Source of the DNA: Verrucomicrobiota bacterium
Lineage (GTDB): Bacteria; Verrucomicrobiota; Verrucomicrobiia; Limisphaerales; SIBE01
Direction of reading: 5' to 3'
NCBI GenBank assembly: GCA_016209525.1
Contig: JACQWK010000605.1
Location: forward strand, 1 to 58,777
DNA length: 58,777 nt
Part shown: positions 26,216-36,283 of the stretch, piece by piece
Position numbering within the stretch: position 1 is the stretch's first letter
Layout: each line of letters starts with the position of its first letter
Made by a program: the position numbers and the translations under genes
Notes under the pieces: model-generated
Told to the model about the DNA's origin: nothing
Seen by the model: the letters and a program-made list of their open reading frames with translations, nothing else
The model's database searches: none

Positions 26216-28069
26216 CTACGCGGGCTGTTCGACTTTCGCGGCGAGCGATTCGCGCGGGTAGCACGCTTCGATCGCGTCGATGCGATAGCGCTTGCGCGTG
26301 CCGTCCATTTCGAACTCGATCTCTTCCCCGACTTTGTGGCTCAGCAGCGCCTGCGCGAGCGGAGCAAGGTAGCTGAGGATTCCTTTCTCGGGATCGGTGT
26401 CCCAAGCTCCAAGAATAGCCAATGTTTCCGCGTGTTGGCTGCCCACTTCCGTGATCTTGATTCGAGTGCCCAAGCCAACCGCATCGGCCTTCGCGTTCGC
26501 GAAATCCGACCCGCGGGCCCGCACGAGCTGAGTTTCGAGCTCGGATTTGCGTCGCATCAGGAGCCGATGCATTTCCTTCGCCGCTTTGTACTCGTGGTTC
26601 TCCCGGAGGTCGCCGTAGCTCCGAGCGATGGCGATTTCTTTGGAGTTGGCCGGAATGCGCTTCTGAACAAGCTCATTGTACTCTGTTTTCCGCCGTTCCA
26701 AGCTCTCCCAGGACACGAAGAAGCTGGTATCTTGTTTGGCATGTTCTCCGGTGATCAACGACTGGACCGCCGGATGGCTCTTCACGATGCGGGCGAGCAG
26801 CGAGCGTTTGTCCATGTCATCGAAGCAGGGCGACAATTGCAGCGCGCGCGTCAGGTCTTTGATGACTTCGAGGTCGGCCGACCCAATGAGTTCGACGATC
26901 AGTTCCTGATCGTCGAGAATCAGGTCGCGGAGTTTGTTGGATTTCTTCTCGTTGAACTGGTCGCGCTCCATCGCCGTGAGCATGGCTCGGAACACTTCCG
27001 GTCCCAGGATGTCCGCGAAACTGTCCGAACGTTCCTTCCCCAGCCAGAGCAAGAGTTCGCTGCTGGCTTGGTGCTGGCTGATCAAACGAGCCAACTGGTC
27101 TTTCAACAGATCCTGTCTGCCTTCATGAATCAGGAGTGCGGTGCACTCGCCGCACAGCTTGGCTGAGACTGAGTTCAGCGCGGCGAGCAGAACTTCAACC
27201 CACCGGTCGGGATACATCTCCCGGAACGACTGGAGCCCTCTTTTGTGCTTGCCCGCTGGCAGCGCCTCCAAGACCAAGCCAGGTTTGGTGGTTTGAGCCC
27301 AAATATCTTTGTCCGTGAGTTCACCCTCTTGGCTGGCGAGGCCCGCCGCCGGTCTGAGTTCGTCCCGGAGGAACACAGCCTCCAAAGCCAAAGCGGACTG
27401 CGTCCGTTGGTGGCTGGCGATGTCTGCGTTCAAAGCGCCGAGCACTTCGGTCACACCGGGCTTCGGATCGGTCAAATCATTCAGATTTTTGAGGAACTCC
27501 GTGGCCACTTGAATCTTGGCCTTGAGGCCTTTGGCGGCTCGGAAATCTCCCAGCAGGCGGTCCTGGAGCGTGACTTGTTTGACATGGTAGATCAGGGGGT
27601 CTGATTTCTTGACCGGGACCTGGAAATGGCCATCCTTCTTCAGTTCGCGTTTTGCCACCTCCCACCACTTCTTCCAATCGTCTGCGATCACGTCCGGAAC
27701 CAGGACCTGTTGGATTTGATCGACGGTCGCTTTCCCCCCGTAGCTCTGCAGGACCAGCTTGATCAAATCCAGATGGTGCAGGGCCGCCATCTGGCGCAGC
27801 GCGGTCAGATCCGCGGCTTTGCGCACGAGAATGTGATCGACCGGAATGGGCTTGAGGGACTCGGCGGCAAACGCGAGGTCCATGGAATGCCCGGTCTTGC
27901 CTTGAAAATCGATCGTGAAGCGGCAAAAGACGGTATCGACGGTCGTAATCTTTCCAAAACCCCAACTGCGATGCATGCAGTACCCTCCCTTGGCGAGCTG
28001 CAACAGCGGCTCCATATGATGGCGGCTGATCTTCCCGGCGGCGACTAGCTTTTCGAACTCTTCTCTCAT
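26216..28069 (-). CDS. GreA/GreB-family transcription factor with long N-terminal extension
   Basis: Starting at ATG 28069 the protein has 617 residues, about four times a normal GreA. The last 165 residues are a complete Gre factor. They contain the coiled coil with the acidic tip (YGDLRENHEYKAAKE, about 485-499) that reaches into the RNA polymerase secondary channel, and the C-terminal FKBP-like domain ending VGEEIEFEMDGTRKRYRIDA. The first 450 residues are helical with no motif I recognise (RSWGFGKITTVDTVFCRFTI near the start). Chlamydial GreA is also unusually long, which supports a PVC origin. It should rescue backtracked polymerase. The rsmB gene is divergent, 54 bp away. Confidence 0.88.
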   Translation of the reverse strand: MREEFEKLVAAGKISRHHMEPLLQLAKGGYCMHRSWGFGKITTVDTVFCRFTIDFQGKTGHSMDLAFAAESLKPIPVDHILVRKAADLTALRQMAALHHLDLIKLVLQSYGGKATVDQIQQVLVPDVIADDWKKWWEVAKRELKKDGHFQVPVKKSDPLIYHVKQVTLQDRLLGDFRAAKGLKAKIQVATEFLKNLNDLTDPKPGVTEVLGALNADIASHQRTQSALALEAVFLRDELRPAAGLASQEGELTDKDIWAQTTKPGLVLEALPAGKHKRGLQSFREMYPDRWVEVLLAALNSVSAKLCGECTALLIHEGRQDLLKDQLARLISQHQASSELLLWLGKERSDSFADILGPEVFRAMLTAMERDQFNEKKSNKLRDLILDDQELIVELIGSADLEVIKDLTRALQLSPCFDDMDKRSLLARIVKSHPAVQSLITGEHAKQDTSFFVSWESLERRKTEYNELVQKRIPANSKEIAIARSYGDLRENHEYKAAKEMHRLLMRRKSELETQLVRARGSDFANAKADAVGLGTRIKITEVGSQHAETLAILGAWDTDPEKGILSYLAPLAQALLSHKVGEEIEFEMDGTRKRYRIDAIEACYPRESLAAKVEQPA

Positions 28070-28123
28070 AGATTCATCGACTGGACATCTCGGGTCACTT
28101 TGTATCATTAAGATTATTAAGCA

Positions 28124-29548
28124 GTGGTTCCGGAAAAACCAAGAGAAATTGCCTTTCGTGTCCTGCACCACTGGGAAAAGAGCAATCGCTTCGTCGAAAG
28201 CATCCTGGAGAAGGAGTTGGACGAGGCGCCAATCTCCTCCCTTGACCGAAAACTGGCGCAAGAATTGGTCTATGGCGCCATCCGATGGCGGCGAACACTC
28301 GATTGGATCATCTCCGGCAGGACCGAGGACCGTCCACAACACTTGGCCATCCGGCTGCTCCTGCGGCTCGGCCTTTACCAAATGTTTTGGCTCGACCGGA
28401 TCCCGGATCACGCCATCGTCCATGAAACGGTCCAATTGGCGAAACGGGTCGGGTCCGCGACTAAGGCCGGATTTGTCAACGCGATCTTGCGCGGCTGCCT
28501 GCGGGAACAGGCGGCCATCGAGAAAGCCCTGACCGAGCTCAAGACCGAACGACCGGCCGACGGTTATTCTCATCCGGCATGGCTTTTTGAGCGTTGGGCC
28601 GCGCGTTGGGGCAAAGACCCGACGAACCAACTCATGGAATGGAACAATTCTCCCGCCAAGATGTACGCCCGCGTGAATCTTCTTCGGACCACCGCGTCGA
28701 GGCTGGTGGAGGAATGGCAGGCGGAAGGGGTCGAATGCAAGCCGTTTCGCCGGGATTGGATCGGCGAAGAACTCGTTTTCGAACTGAAGGCGACGGCGGA
28801 TGCCGCCAAGCTCGCCACTTTTCAGAAAGGATGCTTCTACATTCAGGACCCAAGCACTCTCCTCGCCGTCGAAGCGTTGGATCCTCGACCCGGCGAGCAT
28901 CTGCTTGATCTGTGCGCTGCGCCCGGCGGAAAAACGATTCTCATCGCGCAGAAAATGCAAGACCAAGGGCAGGTCGTCGCCGGTGATATCCAGAAGGACC
29001 GCCTCGCCCTCCTGCGGCAAAATTGCGCACGACTTGGCGCAACGTGTGTGGAAACTGCCCTCTCGCCGCTTGCATCTCGCCGCTCGCCTTTCTTCGATGG
29101 CATACTCGTGGACGCTCCGTGCTCCAACACCGGGGTCATGCGGCGGAGGGTCGATCTGCGATGGCGGATCCGTCCGGAAGAGCTGGAGCGTTTGCGTCGG
29201 GCTCAACTGGCTTTGTTGCGCGACGCGGCGGAAGGATTGAAGCCGGGCGGGAGGCTGGTTTACAGCACTTGCAGTTTGGAACCGGAAGAAAACGGCGACG
29301 TGGTGCGCGATTTCTTGGCGGAGCGGCACCAATTCAACCTGGAGCACGAGCGCCAGCTCTTGCCATTCGTGGACGGAGTAGATGGCGCGTATGTGGCCCG
29401 ACTCACCAAGACGGCTATTTCAGCGGAATCCGGATTTCGTCATTCGGAATTCGCCCGACCGTCAGGCCAAGAAATCAGCGAGAAATCTTCCTGCCAACAA
29501 GGGACTGTGGGGCCCAACGAGATCGGGTCTGGTCCAACAACTCATTAG
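28124..29548 (+). CDS. rsmB: 16S rRNA m5C967 methyltransferase
   Basis: A 474-residue RsmB/Sun protein. The N-terminal 140 residues resemble NusB (IAFRVLHHWEKSNRFVESIL). The methyltransferase domain has the SAM motif LCAAPGGKT and two catalytic cysteines, Cys333 in DAPCSNTGVMRR and Cys383 in STCSLEPEEN. It methylates C967 of 16S rRNA with S-adenosylmethionine. The start is GTG 28124. The family normally ends near DGAYVARL. Here about 45 further residues follow, encoded in part by the word repeat GGATTTCGTCATTCGGAATT. They are probably read-through of a formerly intergenic repeat. Confidence 0.93.
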   Translation: MVPEKPREIAFRVLHHWEKSNRFVESILEKELDEAPISSLDRKLAQELVYGAIRWRRTLDWIISGRTEDRPQHLAIRLLLRLGLYQMFWLDRIPDHAIVHETVQLAKRVGSATKAGFVNAILRGCLREQAAIEKALTELKTERPADGYSHPAWLFERWAARWGKDPTNQLMEWNNSPAKMYARVNLLRTTASRLVEEWQAEGVECKPFRRDWIGEELVFELKATADAAKLATFQKGCFYIQDPSTLLAVEALDPRPGEHLLDLCAAPGGKTILIAQKMQDQGQVVAGDIQKDRLALLRQNCARLGATCVETALSPLASRRSPFFDGILVDAPCSNTGVMRRRVDLRWRIRPEELERLRRAQLALLRDAAEGLKPGGRLVYSTCSLEPEENGDVVRDFLAERHQFNLEHERQLLPFVDGVDGAYVARLTKTAISAESGFRHSEFARPSGQEISEKSSCQQGTVGPNEIGSGPTTH

Positions 29549-29634
29549 GGTCTTTGCCCCACTTACCCTTCACCCCGCCTTGTGATAACTATGCGATCCG
29601 TCGGACTTGCGGATTGAAGTTGAGGCTACATCCG

Positions 29635-30211
29635 ATGAGCGCAAGGGCTTTCGAAGTCTGTCAGCCACCCGATCGAGCTGCTGGTCGTGATTGCCGTCAT
29701 CGCGATTCTGGCGAGCATGCTCTTGCCCGCCCTCAGCAAAGCCAAAGCCAAAGCCAAGCAGACGCAGTGCCTCAACAACCTCAAGCAAGTCGGGCTCGCC
29801 GTTCTGCTTTACGCCGAGGAAAACAAAAACCGCATCCAAATATCGGCCCCCCTCGACGTCCAGTTTACATGGGGTGGTTTGCTGTATTCCAATCAAGCGC
29901 TTGGCTCGCGGTCGCTATTCCTCTGCCCCGCTTACCCTCCGCGCTCGTTTACGAACTGGTTCCGGACTTTCGGGGTTTGGTCAGATCCCCCCAAGGAGGT
30001 GACATCCGGTGAATTTGACCAGGAAATCGTCGTCTCCGCCATTGCCCAACCCGTCGAATACCTGCATCTGGCGGACACGACCAGCCGGGGCCGCATGGGG
30101 CTGGGTGCCGAACAGTTCCACACCTTTCCCAACATCCTTCGCCCGCACGTCGTGAACAACAATCACGCTCCGACCGAGAAAAACCCCGACAGCCTTCGAC
30201 CCAGGGATTAG
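29635..30211 (+). pseudogene. frameshifted prepilin-like (DUF1559/type II pseudopilin-like) gene
   Basis: ATG 29635 reads MSARAF, the start of a typical prepilin leader, but the rest of the family motif ([20 protein letters not shown]) continues in another reading frame from about 29670. Compared with the usual 'AFTLIELL', about 14 extra bases and one missing base lie at 29653-29670, so the processing site is destroyed. Downstream text ([20 protein letters not shown]) is typical of verrucomicrobial pseudopilin-like proteins. The C-terminal region lacks the usual 'FADGH' motif. A shortened product from GTG 29687 would have no leader peptide. I judge it a broken gene. Confidence 0.65.
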
Positions 30212-30423
30212 GAACATCCGGCGGAAACGGTTCTTGGCTTTGAATTCTCCGCACTTGTTGCAGACATCGCGAAAGAATCCAAATTGACAAGGGCCGTCCG
30301 ACGCGGTAATCGTGCCACTGATATAGACGCACCTAAGATTGTGAGATTTGCCTTGATTTGCGCAGCCGGCTACCCCATCAAGCCGCCCTCGGCGGCGGCA
30401 TCCAGGGCCGGCTCGCTCCAACC

Positions 30424-31443
30424 ATGTCACTCGCTTCACCCATCCTCGCGGCCCTCGCGGTCGCATGGCTGGTCTGGCCGCGCCGCGGATTGATTGCGCG
30501 TTGTCGCCACGCTCTGCTGTTGTCCGACCGGCTCCGGCGCGAGGACGCGCTGAAACATGTCCTCAAGCTGGAGGCCAACCGGCAAGTCGCTACCGTGGAG
30601 AGTGTGGCCGGCGCGCTGCACATCCGCTCCGATCAAGCGGCCACGCTGCTCGAAGACATGGAACAGGGCGGGTTGCTGTCCTACTCCGAAGGGCGGCTGC
30701 TGCTGCGGCCGGCAGGAAGGGAACTGGCTGTTCATGTGATCCGCGCTCATCGGCTTTGGGAGAGTTACCTGGCCGAGCAAACCGGAGTTGCGGAATCCGA
30801 GTGGCACCAGCGGGCCGAGCGGCAGGAGCATTTCCTGTCCCGCCAGGAGACCCGTGCGCTTTCGGCCCGGCTTGGCTATCCGCAGCAGGATCCGCACGGA
30901 GATTCGATCCCTGACGAGCGCGGCGAACTGGATGGCGACTGCGGCCAACCGCTGAATGCCGCGCCACTCAACACGCCGTTGGTGCTGACTCACATCGAGG
31001 ACGAACCCGAATTGATCTACGCGCAAATCGCCGCCGAAGGGTTGAGCGCCGGCATGAAGGCTGTGGTGATCGAAAAGACACCAAAGCGCATCCGGTTCCG
31101 GGCCGACGGCGCGGAGCACGTGCTGGCACCCATCCTTGCCAACAATATCTCGGTTGCGCTCCTGCCGGAGACGTCAACTCAAGAGCTGTTTGCCGAAGAG
31201 TACCTTGCCAGCCTCCGTCCGGGCCAGAGTGCCCGGGTGTTGGGACTGGCGCGGGGCTGTCGCGGTGCCGAGCGGAGACGGCTGCTCGACCTGGGCTTCG
31301 TGCCGGGCACGATCATCGAAATGGAAATGGTTAGCCCGGGCGGCGATCCCACCGCTTATCGGGTTCGCGGCGCCTTGATCGCCTTGCGCCGTGAACAGTC
31401 GAGATTGATCCGCATCAGCAGAGCCACTCCTCTCGCCGCATGA
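30424..31443 (+). CDS. DtxR/MntR-type metalloregulator fused to a FeoA domain
   Basis: This 339-residue protein begins with one hydrophobic segment (SPILAALAVAWLVWP), followed by a winged-helix domain (ALHIRSDQAATLLEDMEQGG), then the DtxR-type dimerisation region (LAVHVIRAHRLWESYLAE), and ends with a FeoA/SH3-like domain (GCRGAERRRLLDLGFVPGTI then EMEMVSP). Metal ligands cannot all be verified. ATG 30424 opens on the hydrophobic segment. It lies immediately upstream of the feoB genes, so it is likely both the iron- or manganese-responsive repressor and the source of the FeoA function. A membrane-anchored DtxR regulator is unusual. Confidence 0.85.
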   Translation: MSLASPILAALAVAWLVWPRRGLIARCRHALLLSDRLRREDALKHVLKLEANRQVATVESVAGALHIRSDQAATLLEDMEQGGLLSYSEGRLLLRPAGRELAVHVIRAHRLWESYLAEQTGVAESEWHQRAERQEHFLSRQETRALSARLGYPQQDPHGDSIPDERGELDGDCGQPLNAAPLNTPLVLTHIEDEPELIYAQIAAEGLSAGMKAVVIEKTPKRIRFRADGAEHVLAPILANNISVALLPETSTQELFAEEYLASLRPGQSARVLGLARGCRGAERRRLLDLGFVPGTIIEMEMVSPGGDPTAYRVRGALIALRREQSRLIRISRATPLAA

Positions 31444-31511
31444 TGGCCGCCACGTCACGATTCACAAGGCGCAGTCTGCGCTACCCGAATTGAATCGGCT
31501 CAACCGCCCTT

Positions 31512-32336
31512 ATGGCAACTGACGCGCCCGAAATCTGCGCCAAGTGCAACGTCTATCGCGCCGCGCGCCTCAAGAAGTTGGGCGTGGACGTGGGAAGCTG
31601 GAACTCGGTGGTCGCCCTGGCCGGAAATCCCAATGTGGGCAAGAGCACAGTCTTCAATGCCCTGACCGGGTTGCGCCAACATACCGGCAACTGGCCGGGC
31701 AAGACCGTCACACGCGCCGAAGGCGGGTTTTCGTACGACGGCCGCCGTTACAAGATCGTGGACCTGCCCGGGACCTACTCGCTGCTGTCCACGAGCCTCG
31801 ACGAACAGATTGCGCGCGACTTCATTCTCTTTGGCCAGCCCGACGTGACGGTCGTGGTCGCAGATGCCAGCCGCTTGGAGCGCAATCTAAACCTTGTGCT
31901 GCAAATCCTAGAAATTGCGGATCGCGTTGTCGTGTGCCTGAATCTGATGGACGAGGCGCGCCGTCAGGGCCTTCAGGTGAATGACCGCCAGCTCGCGCGC
32001 GATCTCGGCGTGCCAGTGGTGCCGACGGCGGCGCGCTTCCACGAAGGCTTGCCCGCGTTGCTCCAGGCTATCCGCGATGTTGCCTCCGGACAAGCCGTGT
32101 GCCGCCCGCGCCGTCTGGCGAGCGAGCCGCCGGACTTGACACGAGCCTTGGGCGAATTGGTGAACCGGCTGCGGACCCTCTATCCCGCGCTTCCGAATCC
32201 GCGCTGGATCGCCATGCGTCTATTGGCCGGAGACGATCATATGATAGAAGCCCTGCGCACCGGAGAACTGGGTTTGCTCAGCACGAACGCGATGCCGGCG
32301 TCTGCGGGCGGCGCAGACGTTCCCGCCACGGCTTAA
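31512..32336 (+). CDS. feoB: FeoB, GTPase portion (split gene)
   Basis: This 274-residue ORF is the cytosolic G-protein domain of the ferrous-iron transporter FeoB. Visible motifs are G1 GNPNVGKS (38-45), G2 [10 protein letters not shown]3 DLPGTYS (84-90) and G4 NLMD (144-147). A helical GDI-like region follows and ends at LRTGELGLL. After that come about 18 residues of low-complexity text ([18 protein letters not shown]) and a stop at 32336. The membrane part follows 7 nt later in a different frame. Together they cover a full FeoB, so the gene is either split into two functional chains or disrupted. Confidence 0.9.
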   Translation: MATDAPEICAKCNVYRAARLKKLGVDVGSWNSVVALAGNPNVGKSTVFNALTGLRQHTGNWPGKTVTRAEGGFSYDGRRYKIVDLPGTYSLLSTSLDEQIARDFILFGQPDVTVVVADASRLERNLNLVLQILEIADRVVVCLNLMDEARRQGLQVNDRQLARDLGVPVVPTAARFHEGLPALLQAIRDVASGQAVCRPRRLASEPPDLTRALGELVNRLRTLYPALPNPRWIAMRLLAGDDHMIEALRTGELGLLSTNAMPASAGGADVPATA

Positions 32337-32343
32337 CCTGGAA

Positions 32344-33840
32344 ATGTTGAGGGCGAGGAGAAAAATGACCGCGAACAACTTGTCGATGGTTTCCTGGTCA
32401 TCGAACGCTTCAGCCCAAACTGTGCCCGCGGGGGTAGCGGACGTTTTGAACGCCACTCACAACCTGCGGCGGCAAATCAGAGGCGACTTGCACGAGCAGT
32501 TCGTGGAAGCGATTTACGCGGACGCCGAACGAATCGCCAACCGCGCCGTGACACGGGACGGCGAGAAGGCGTGTCCGACGTGGGATAGGGCGATTGACCA
32601 CGCCGTGACCAGCCGGGTCTGGGGATTTCCACTGATGCTCGCCTTGTTCACGTTGATGTTTTGGCTCACGATCAACGGCGCCAACGCGCCTTCGGGAGTT
32701 ATTTCCGGCCTTCTCATCGAGCGGATCTATCCGGCGTTGCGCGACGGCGCGACACAGCTTGGTTTCCCATGGTGGCTGCGGGGGGTGTTGGTTGACGGAA
32801 TGTATCTGGCCACCGCATGGATCGTCAGTGTGATGCTGCCGCCGATGGCAATCTTCTTCCCCATGTTCGCGCTGCTCGAGGATTTCGGCTACCTGCCGCG
32901 TGTGGCCTTCAATCTGGACCGGATGTTTAGGACAGCCGGCGCGCATGGCAAACAAGCCATGAGCACGATGATGGGCTTCGGCTGCAACGCCGCCGGGGTG
33001 GTGGCCGCGCGGATCATTGACAGCCCGCGCGAGCGGCTCATCGCGATTCTCACGAATAACTTCGCCCTGTGCAACGGCCGCTGGCCCACGCAGTTCCTCA
33101 TGGCCGCTCTCTTTGTCGGCAGCCTGGCGCCCGCGCATCTCGCCGGCTTCGTTTCCGCGGCCGCCGTGACGGGGGTGGCATTGTTTGGCATGCTGATGAC
33201 TTTTGCGGTGGCTTGGGGTTTGTCGCGCACCTTGCTGAAGGGGGAGGTCTCCACGTTCAGCCTGGAATTGCCTCCCTACCGGCTGCCGCGGTTTTGGCAG
33301 ACGCTCTACACCTCACTCGTTAATCGAACGATCTTCGTTCTGTGGCGTGCCGTGGTTTTTGCGCTGCCGGCAGGCGCCATCATCTGGCTCAGCGGGAACA
33401 TCCGATTCGCTGACGCGAGCCTGGCGGAACATCTGATTCACGGGCTCAATCCGGTCGGCCTGTCGGTGGGGCTCAATGGAGTCATTCTACTCGCGTACTT
33501 GGTCGCGATTCCTGCCAACGAGATCATCATTCCGACCATCCTGATGTTGACGGTGATGGAAACGGGCGCGACCGGCCTGGGCCAGGGTGCAGGCGTGATG
33601 TTCGATTTGGATTCGGGTGCCTCCATCAAGTCGCTTCTGCAGAACGGCGGCTGGACGTCGCTCACGGGCGTCAACCTGATGTTCTTCAGTCTGCTGCACA
33701 ACCCGTGCAGCACAACCCTCTACACGATCTACAAAGAAACCGGCAGCGTCCGGTGGACGGCCATCGCGGCTTTGTTGCCCTTGGCACTGGGCCTTCTGGT
33801 GACCTTCCTCGTGGCAACCCTCTGGGAGTTGAGCCGCTAA
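32344..33840 (+). CDS. feoB: FeoB, membrane permease portion (split gene)
   Basis: This 498-residue ORF contains the FeoB transmembrane region. Recognisable FeoB text resumes at [20 protein letters not shown]. Two gate motifs are seen ([13 protein letters not shown] and [14 protein letters not shown]), the second carrying the NGRxP variant known in Clostridium-type FeoB. Eight to ten hydrophobic segments follow, ending [20 protein letters not shown]. The first 35 residues ([20 protein letters not shown] onward) are not FeoB-like. ATGs at 32344, 32365 and 32386 are possible starts. The 3' end overlaps the convergent PLP-decarboxylase gene by 4 nt. Confidence 0.9.
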   Translation: MLRARRKMTANNLSMVSWSSNASAQTVPAGVADVLNATHNLRRQIRGDLHEQFVEAIYADAERIANRAVTRDGEKACPTWDRAIDHAVTSRVWGFPLMLALFTLMFWLTINGANAPSGVISGLLIERIYPALRDGATQLGFPWWLRGVLVDGMYLATAWIVSVMLPPMAIFFPMFALLEDFGYLPRVAFNLDRMFRTAGAHGKQAMSTMMGFGCNAAGVVAARIIDSPRERLIAILTNNFALCNGRWPTQFLMAALFVGSLAPAHLAGFVSAAAVTGVALFGMLMTFAVAWGLSRTLLKGEVSTFSLELPPYRLPRFWQTLYTSLVNRTIFVLWRAVVFALPAGAIIWLSGNIRFADASLAEHLIHGLNPVGLSVGLNGVILLAYLVAIPANEIIIPTILMLTVMETGATGLGQGAGVMFDLDSGASIKSLLQNGGWTSLTGVNLMFFSLLHNPCSTTLYTIYKETGSVRWTAIAALLPLALGLLVTFLVATLWELSR

Positions 33841-35117
33841 TCGACTCTCATTTTGCTTCGTTCCCATTGCTTCCACCAGGCGGCGAAAGTTTCGCGCGAC
33901 CGCGCCAGGCTGAGGTTGCCATCTTCATGCCATACGACCGGCGCGAGTCCGTGAGAAAAGCGGTTCTCCCACGGAATGTGATACGCCCCGGCTTCCATCC
34001 ACACAAGCAGATCGCCTTCCCGGATGCTCCGGGGCAGTGGGCGCCGGGCCAGTTGGTCGAAGGCCATGCAAGTCGGACCGCAGACCACCGCGAGACAGTC
34101 CGGGCTGTGGCGCGGTGGACAAACGAACAACTGATGCGATTCCCAGTTGGAAACCAACGCATGGGTCGTGCGCCCGCCATCGCAGATCAGTTGGCGGAGC
34201 CCGCGGCGCTCTTTGACGTCCAGGACTCGTATGACCAGAACTCCGCTGCGGGCCGTGAGATATCGGCCGTTCTCGAGCCAAAGCTCGCGCAGGCCAGGGA
34301 ATAATCGCCCGGCCCTCGCATACACTTTCGCAAGCTGAGACAGATTGAATTTGGCCGCATAGGAGCAGCCGTTGCGCGAGAGAGTGTGTGGAGGCGGAAT
34401 TCCTCCTCCGCAATCGAGAACAGTTGGGAGCCAGCCCGCCGCGCGGCAAATTCCGGCCACTTCACGGATGGCGCGCTCGTAAACTGCGGCGGAGGACACG
34501 TTGGTCCGAAGATGAAAATGCGCGATTTCGAATCTCACGCCAGCGCTTTTCAGGCGTTTGAGCGCGGGCACGGCTGCGACGGGATCCAAGCCGAACTGGG
34601 TTGGGAATTCGGGCGCTTCCGAGTCGTATTCTTCGCGAGTTAGAAACCTCACGCCAACCCGCCAGTCCAGCAGCTTGGCCAGCGGCAGCAGCACATCGAT
34701 CTCGCGGTTGGAATCAAAATTGACCGATAACCGACGCACGGAATATCGAGGAAGCCAATGATGTTTGGCAGGACCATTGACGAGGATTTGTTCCGGCTCG
34801 TAACCTTCCTCAATAGCGGCGAGGAATTCGAACTCGCTGACGACCTCGATCCCGCGGCCTTGTCGCCGCCACCATTGGAGCTGGGGACGAATCGGTTGAG
34901 TTTTGCAGGAAAGCCAGTGCCGGATGGGAAGGCCAGTGGCGAGGATTTCCAGCTCCTGAAGCGCCCGGCGGATCGGATCGGCGGAAAAGATGTAAAGCGG
35001 AGTTTGGCATTGCCGGACGGCCTTCGCAACCAGTCGGCGCCAGAAGGAGACGGTCTGGGGCGAATGGCCGAACTTCAAATCGGCCTGTCTCATGGAACGT
35101 GTGGCTTTCAAAAGCAA
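33837..35117 (-). CDS. PLP-dependent fold-type III decarboxylase (LysA/ornithine decarboxylase family)
   Basis: A 426-residue member of the alanine-racemase-fold decarboxylases. The expected PLP lysine is Lys72 (HWLSCKTQP). The phosphate-binding glycine loop is VLDCGGGIP. Further family residues are [23 protein letters not shown] with the catalytic cysteine and aspartate, and EAGAYHIP. The substrate may be diaminopimelate, ornithine or a related amino acid; the sequence does not settle this. It is related to the siderophore and pseudaminic-type decarboxylases as much as to LysA. It is convergent with feoB (4-nt overlap), which could place it near iron metabolism by position only. Confidence 0.85.
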   Translation of the reverse strand: MLLKATRSMRQADLKFGHSPQTVSFWRRLVAKAVRQCQTPLYIFSADPIRRALQELEILATGLPIRHWLSCKTQPIRPQLQWWRRQGRGIEVVSEFEFLAAIEEGYEPEQILVNGPAKHHWLPRYSVRRLSVNFDSNREIDVLLPLAKLLDWRVGVRFLTREEYDSEAPEFPTQFGLDPVAAVPALKRLKSAGVRFEIAHFHLRTNVSSAAVYERAIREVAGICRAAGWLPTVLDCGGGIPPPHTLSRNGCSYAAKFNLSQLAKVYARAGRLFPGLRELWLENGRYLTARSGVLVIRVLDVKERRGLRQLICDGGRTTHALVSNWESHQLFVCPPRHSPDCLAVVCGPTCMAFDQLARRPLPRSIREGDLLVWMEAGAYHIPWENRFSHGLAPVVWHEDGNLSLARSRETFAAWWKQWERSKMRVD

Positions 35118-35167
35118 GGGGGAAAAGGGCAGCGGACTGAGGGCAGGAAGGCGTAGAGAGGCGCTTC

Positions 35168-35302
35168 AATGACGAATGACGAAACAGGAATGACCAAAGA
35201 ATCACGAATTACCGAATGTCCAATGGCCAACGGCAGCCTCGGTCACTCGTCATTCGTCATTCGCCTTTCGTCATTCTTTGGTCATTTGTTCTTAGTCCTT
35301 CG
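35168..35302. repeat. ATTC-word inverted-repeat element
   Basis: Left-hand words GAATGACGAA and right-hand words TTCGTCATTC face each other. One perfect pair is 35189-35202 with 35273-35286 (14 bp). The element fills most of the 345-bp gap between the decarboxylase and fabI genes and resembles those at 7240-7525 and 36284-36520. Confidence 0.7.
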
Positions 35303-35394
35303 TCATTTTGATCTGTTTGGCCGCATGAAAACTCGCTCAAGCCTCAATGAGATTTGACTGAAGAGGTTCACACGCGTTGCCAGCCGCTTTTTCC

Positions 35395-35452
35395 TGGCCA
35401 CTGCTTACTGACCACTGACCACTGGCCACTGGCCACTGACCACTGGCCACTT
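35395..35452. repeat. short tandem repeat (GACCACTG / GGCCACTG units)
   Basis: Seven-base words CCACTGG and CCACTGA alternate about seven times immediately downstream of the fabI stop. The tract is a minisatellite-like sequence with no coding capacity. Confidence 0.8.
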
Positions 35453-35462
35453 CCAACCGCAC

Positions 35463-36233
35463 CTACATCCCCATGATCTGATAGCCTGAATCGACGTAAA
35501 TGACCTGGCCGGTAATCGCAGCGGCGCCGTCGCTGGCGAGGAATGTTCCGGCAGCTCCGAGTTCCTCGGGGAGGACGTTTCGCTTCAAAGGCGCGTGGGC
35601 TTCGTAATGTTTGAGCATCTCCGCGAAGCCCGCGATACCGCGAGCGGCGAGGGTGTTCACCGGTCCGGCGCTGATGCAATTGACGCGGATTTTCTTCGGC
35701 CCCAGATCATAGGCCAGATAACGCGCGCTGGCTTCCAACGCGGCTTTGGCCACTCCCATCACATTGTAACGCGGGACCACTTTCTCCGCCCCGTAATAGG
35801 TCATAGCCAGAATGCTTCCGCCCTCCGTCATGAGCGGCGCCCCTTCGCGTGCGAGCGCCACCAACGAGTAAGCGCTCACATCGTGAGCGACTCGAAACGC
35901 CTCCCGGCTGGTGTGGATGAATTCTCCTTCCAGCGCTTCTCTGGGCGCGAAAGCGACGGAGTGCAGGAGCAAATGAAGTTTCCCAAACCGCTCTCCGACC
36001 TGTCGGAAGACCTCGGCGATTTCCTCATCCTTGGTGACGTCACAAGGCAGAACAACGGTGTCTTCCCCGAACGCGCCCGCCAATTCCGCCACGTTCTCCT
36101 TGAGCCGTTCGCCTTGATAGGTGAAGGCGAGGCGGGCGCCGGCCTGATGCCATGCCTGCGCGATGGCCCAGGCGATGGATCGCTTGTTAGCGACACCAAA
36201 GACAAGGCCCAGCTTGCCGGCGAGGATAGACAT
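35463..36233 (-). CDS. fabI: enoyl-[acyl-carrier-protein] reductase (NADH)
   Basis: A 256-residue FabI of the short-chain dehydrogenase superfamily. It catalyses the last reduction in fatty-acid elongation. The cofactor site is GVANKRSIAWAIA at the N-terminus. Catalytic residues are Tyr156 and Lys163 (the Y-x6-K spacing of FabI). NCISAGPVNTLAARGIAGFA and the substrate loop with ALKRNV follow. The length matches typical FabI. It starts at ATG 36233, downstream of rplI on the same strand but separated by a 362-bp repeat region, so it may have its own promoter. Confidence 0.95.
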   Translation of the reverse strand: MSILAGKLGLVFGVANKRSIAWAIAQAWHQAGARLAFTYQGERLKENVAELAGAFGEDTVVLPCDVTKDEEIAEVFRQVGERFGKLHLLLHSVAFAPREALEGEFIHTSREAFRVAHDVSAYSLVALAREGAPLMTEGGSILAMTYYGAEKVVPRYNVMGVAKAALEASARYLAYDLGPKKIRVNCISAGPVNTLAARGIAGFAEMLKHYEAHAPLKRNVLPEELGAAGTFLASDGAAAITGQVIYVDSGYQIMGM

Positions 36234-36283
36234 TACATCGGCCTTTCCGGCGCTTTGCTGTTTTGACGGGCGATATAGCCGCG

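Noticed and set aside
26216..29347. Reading the minus-strand Gre gene as a 1043-residue protein
   Set aside because: The first 426 residues are antisense to rsmB, which is clearly coding. ATG 28069 opens on family-like text.
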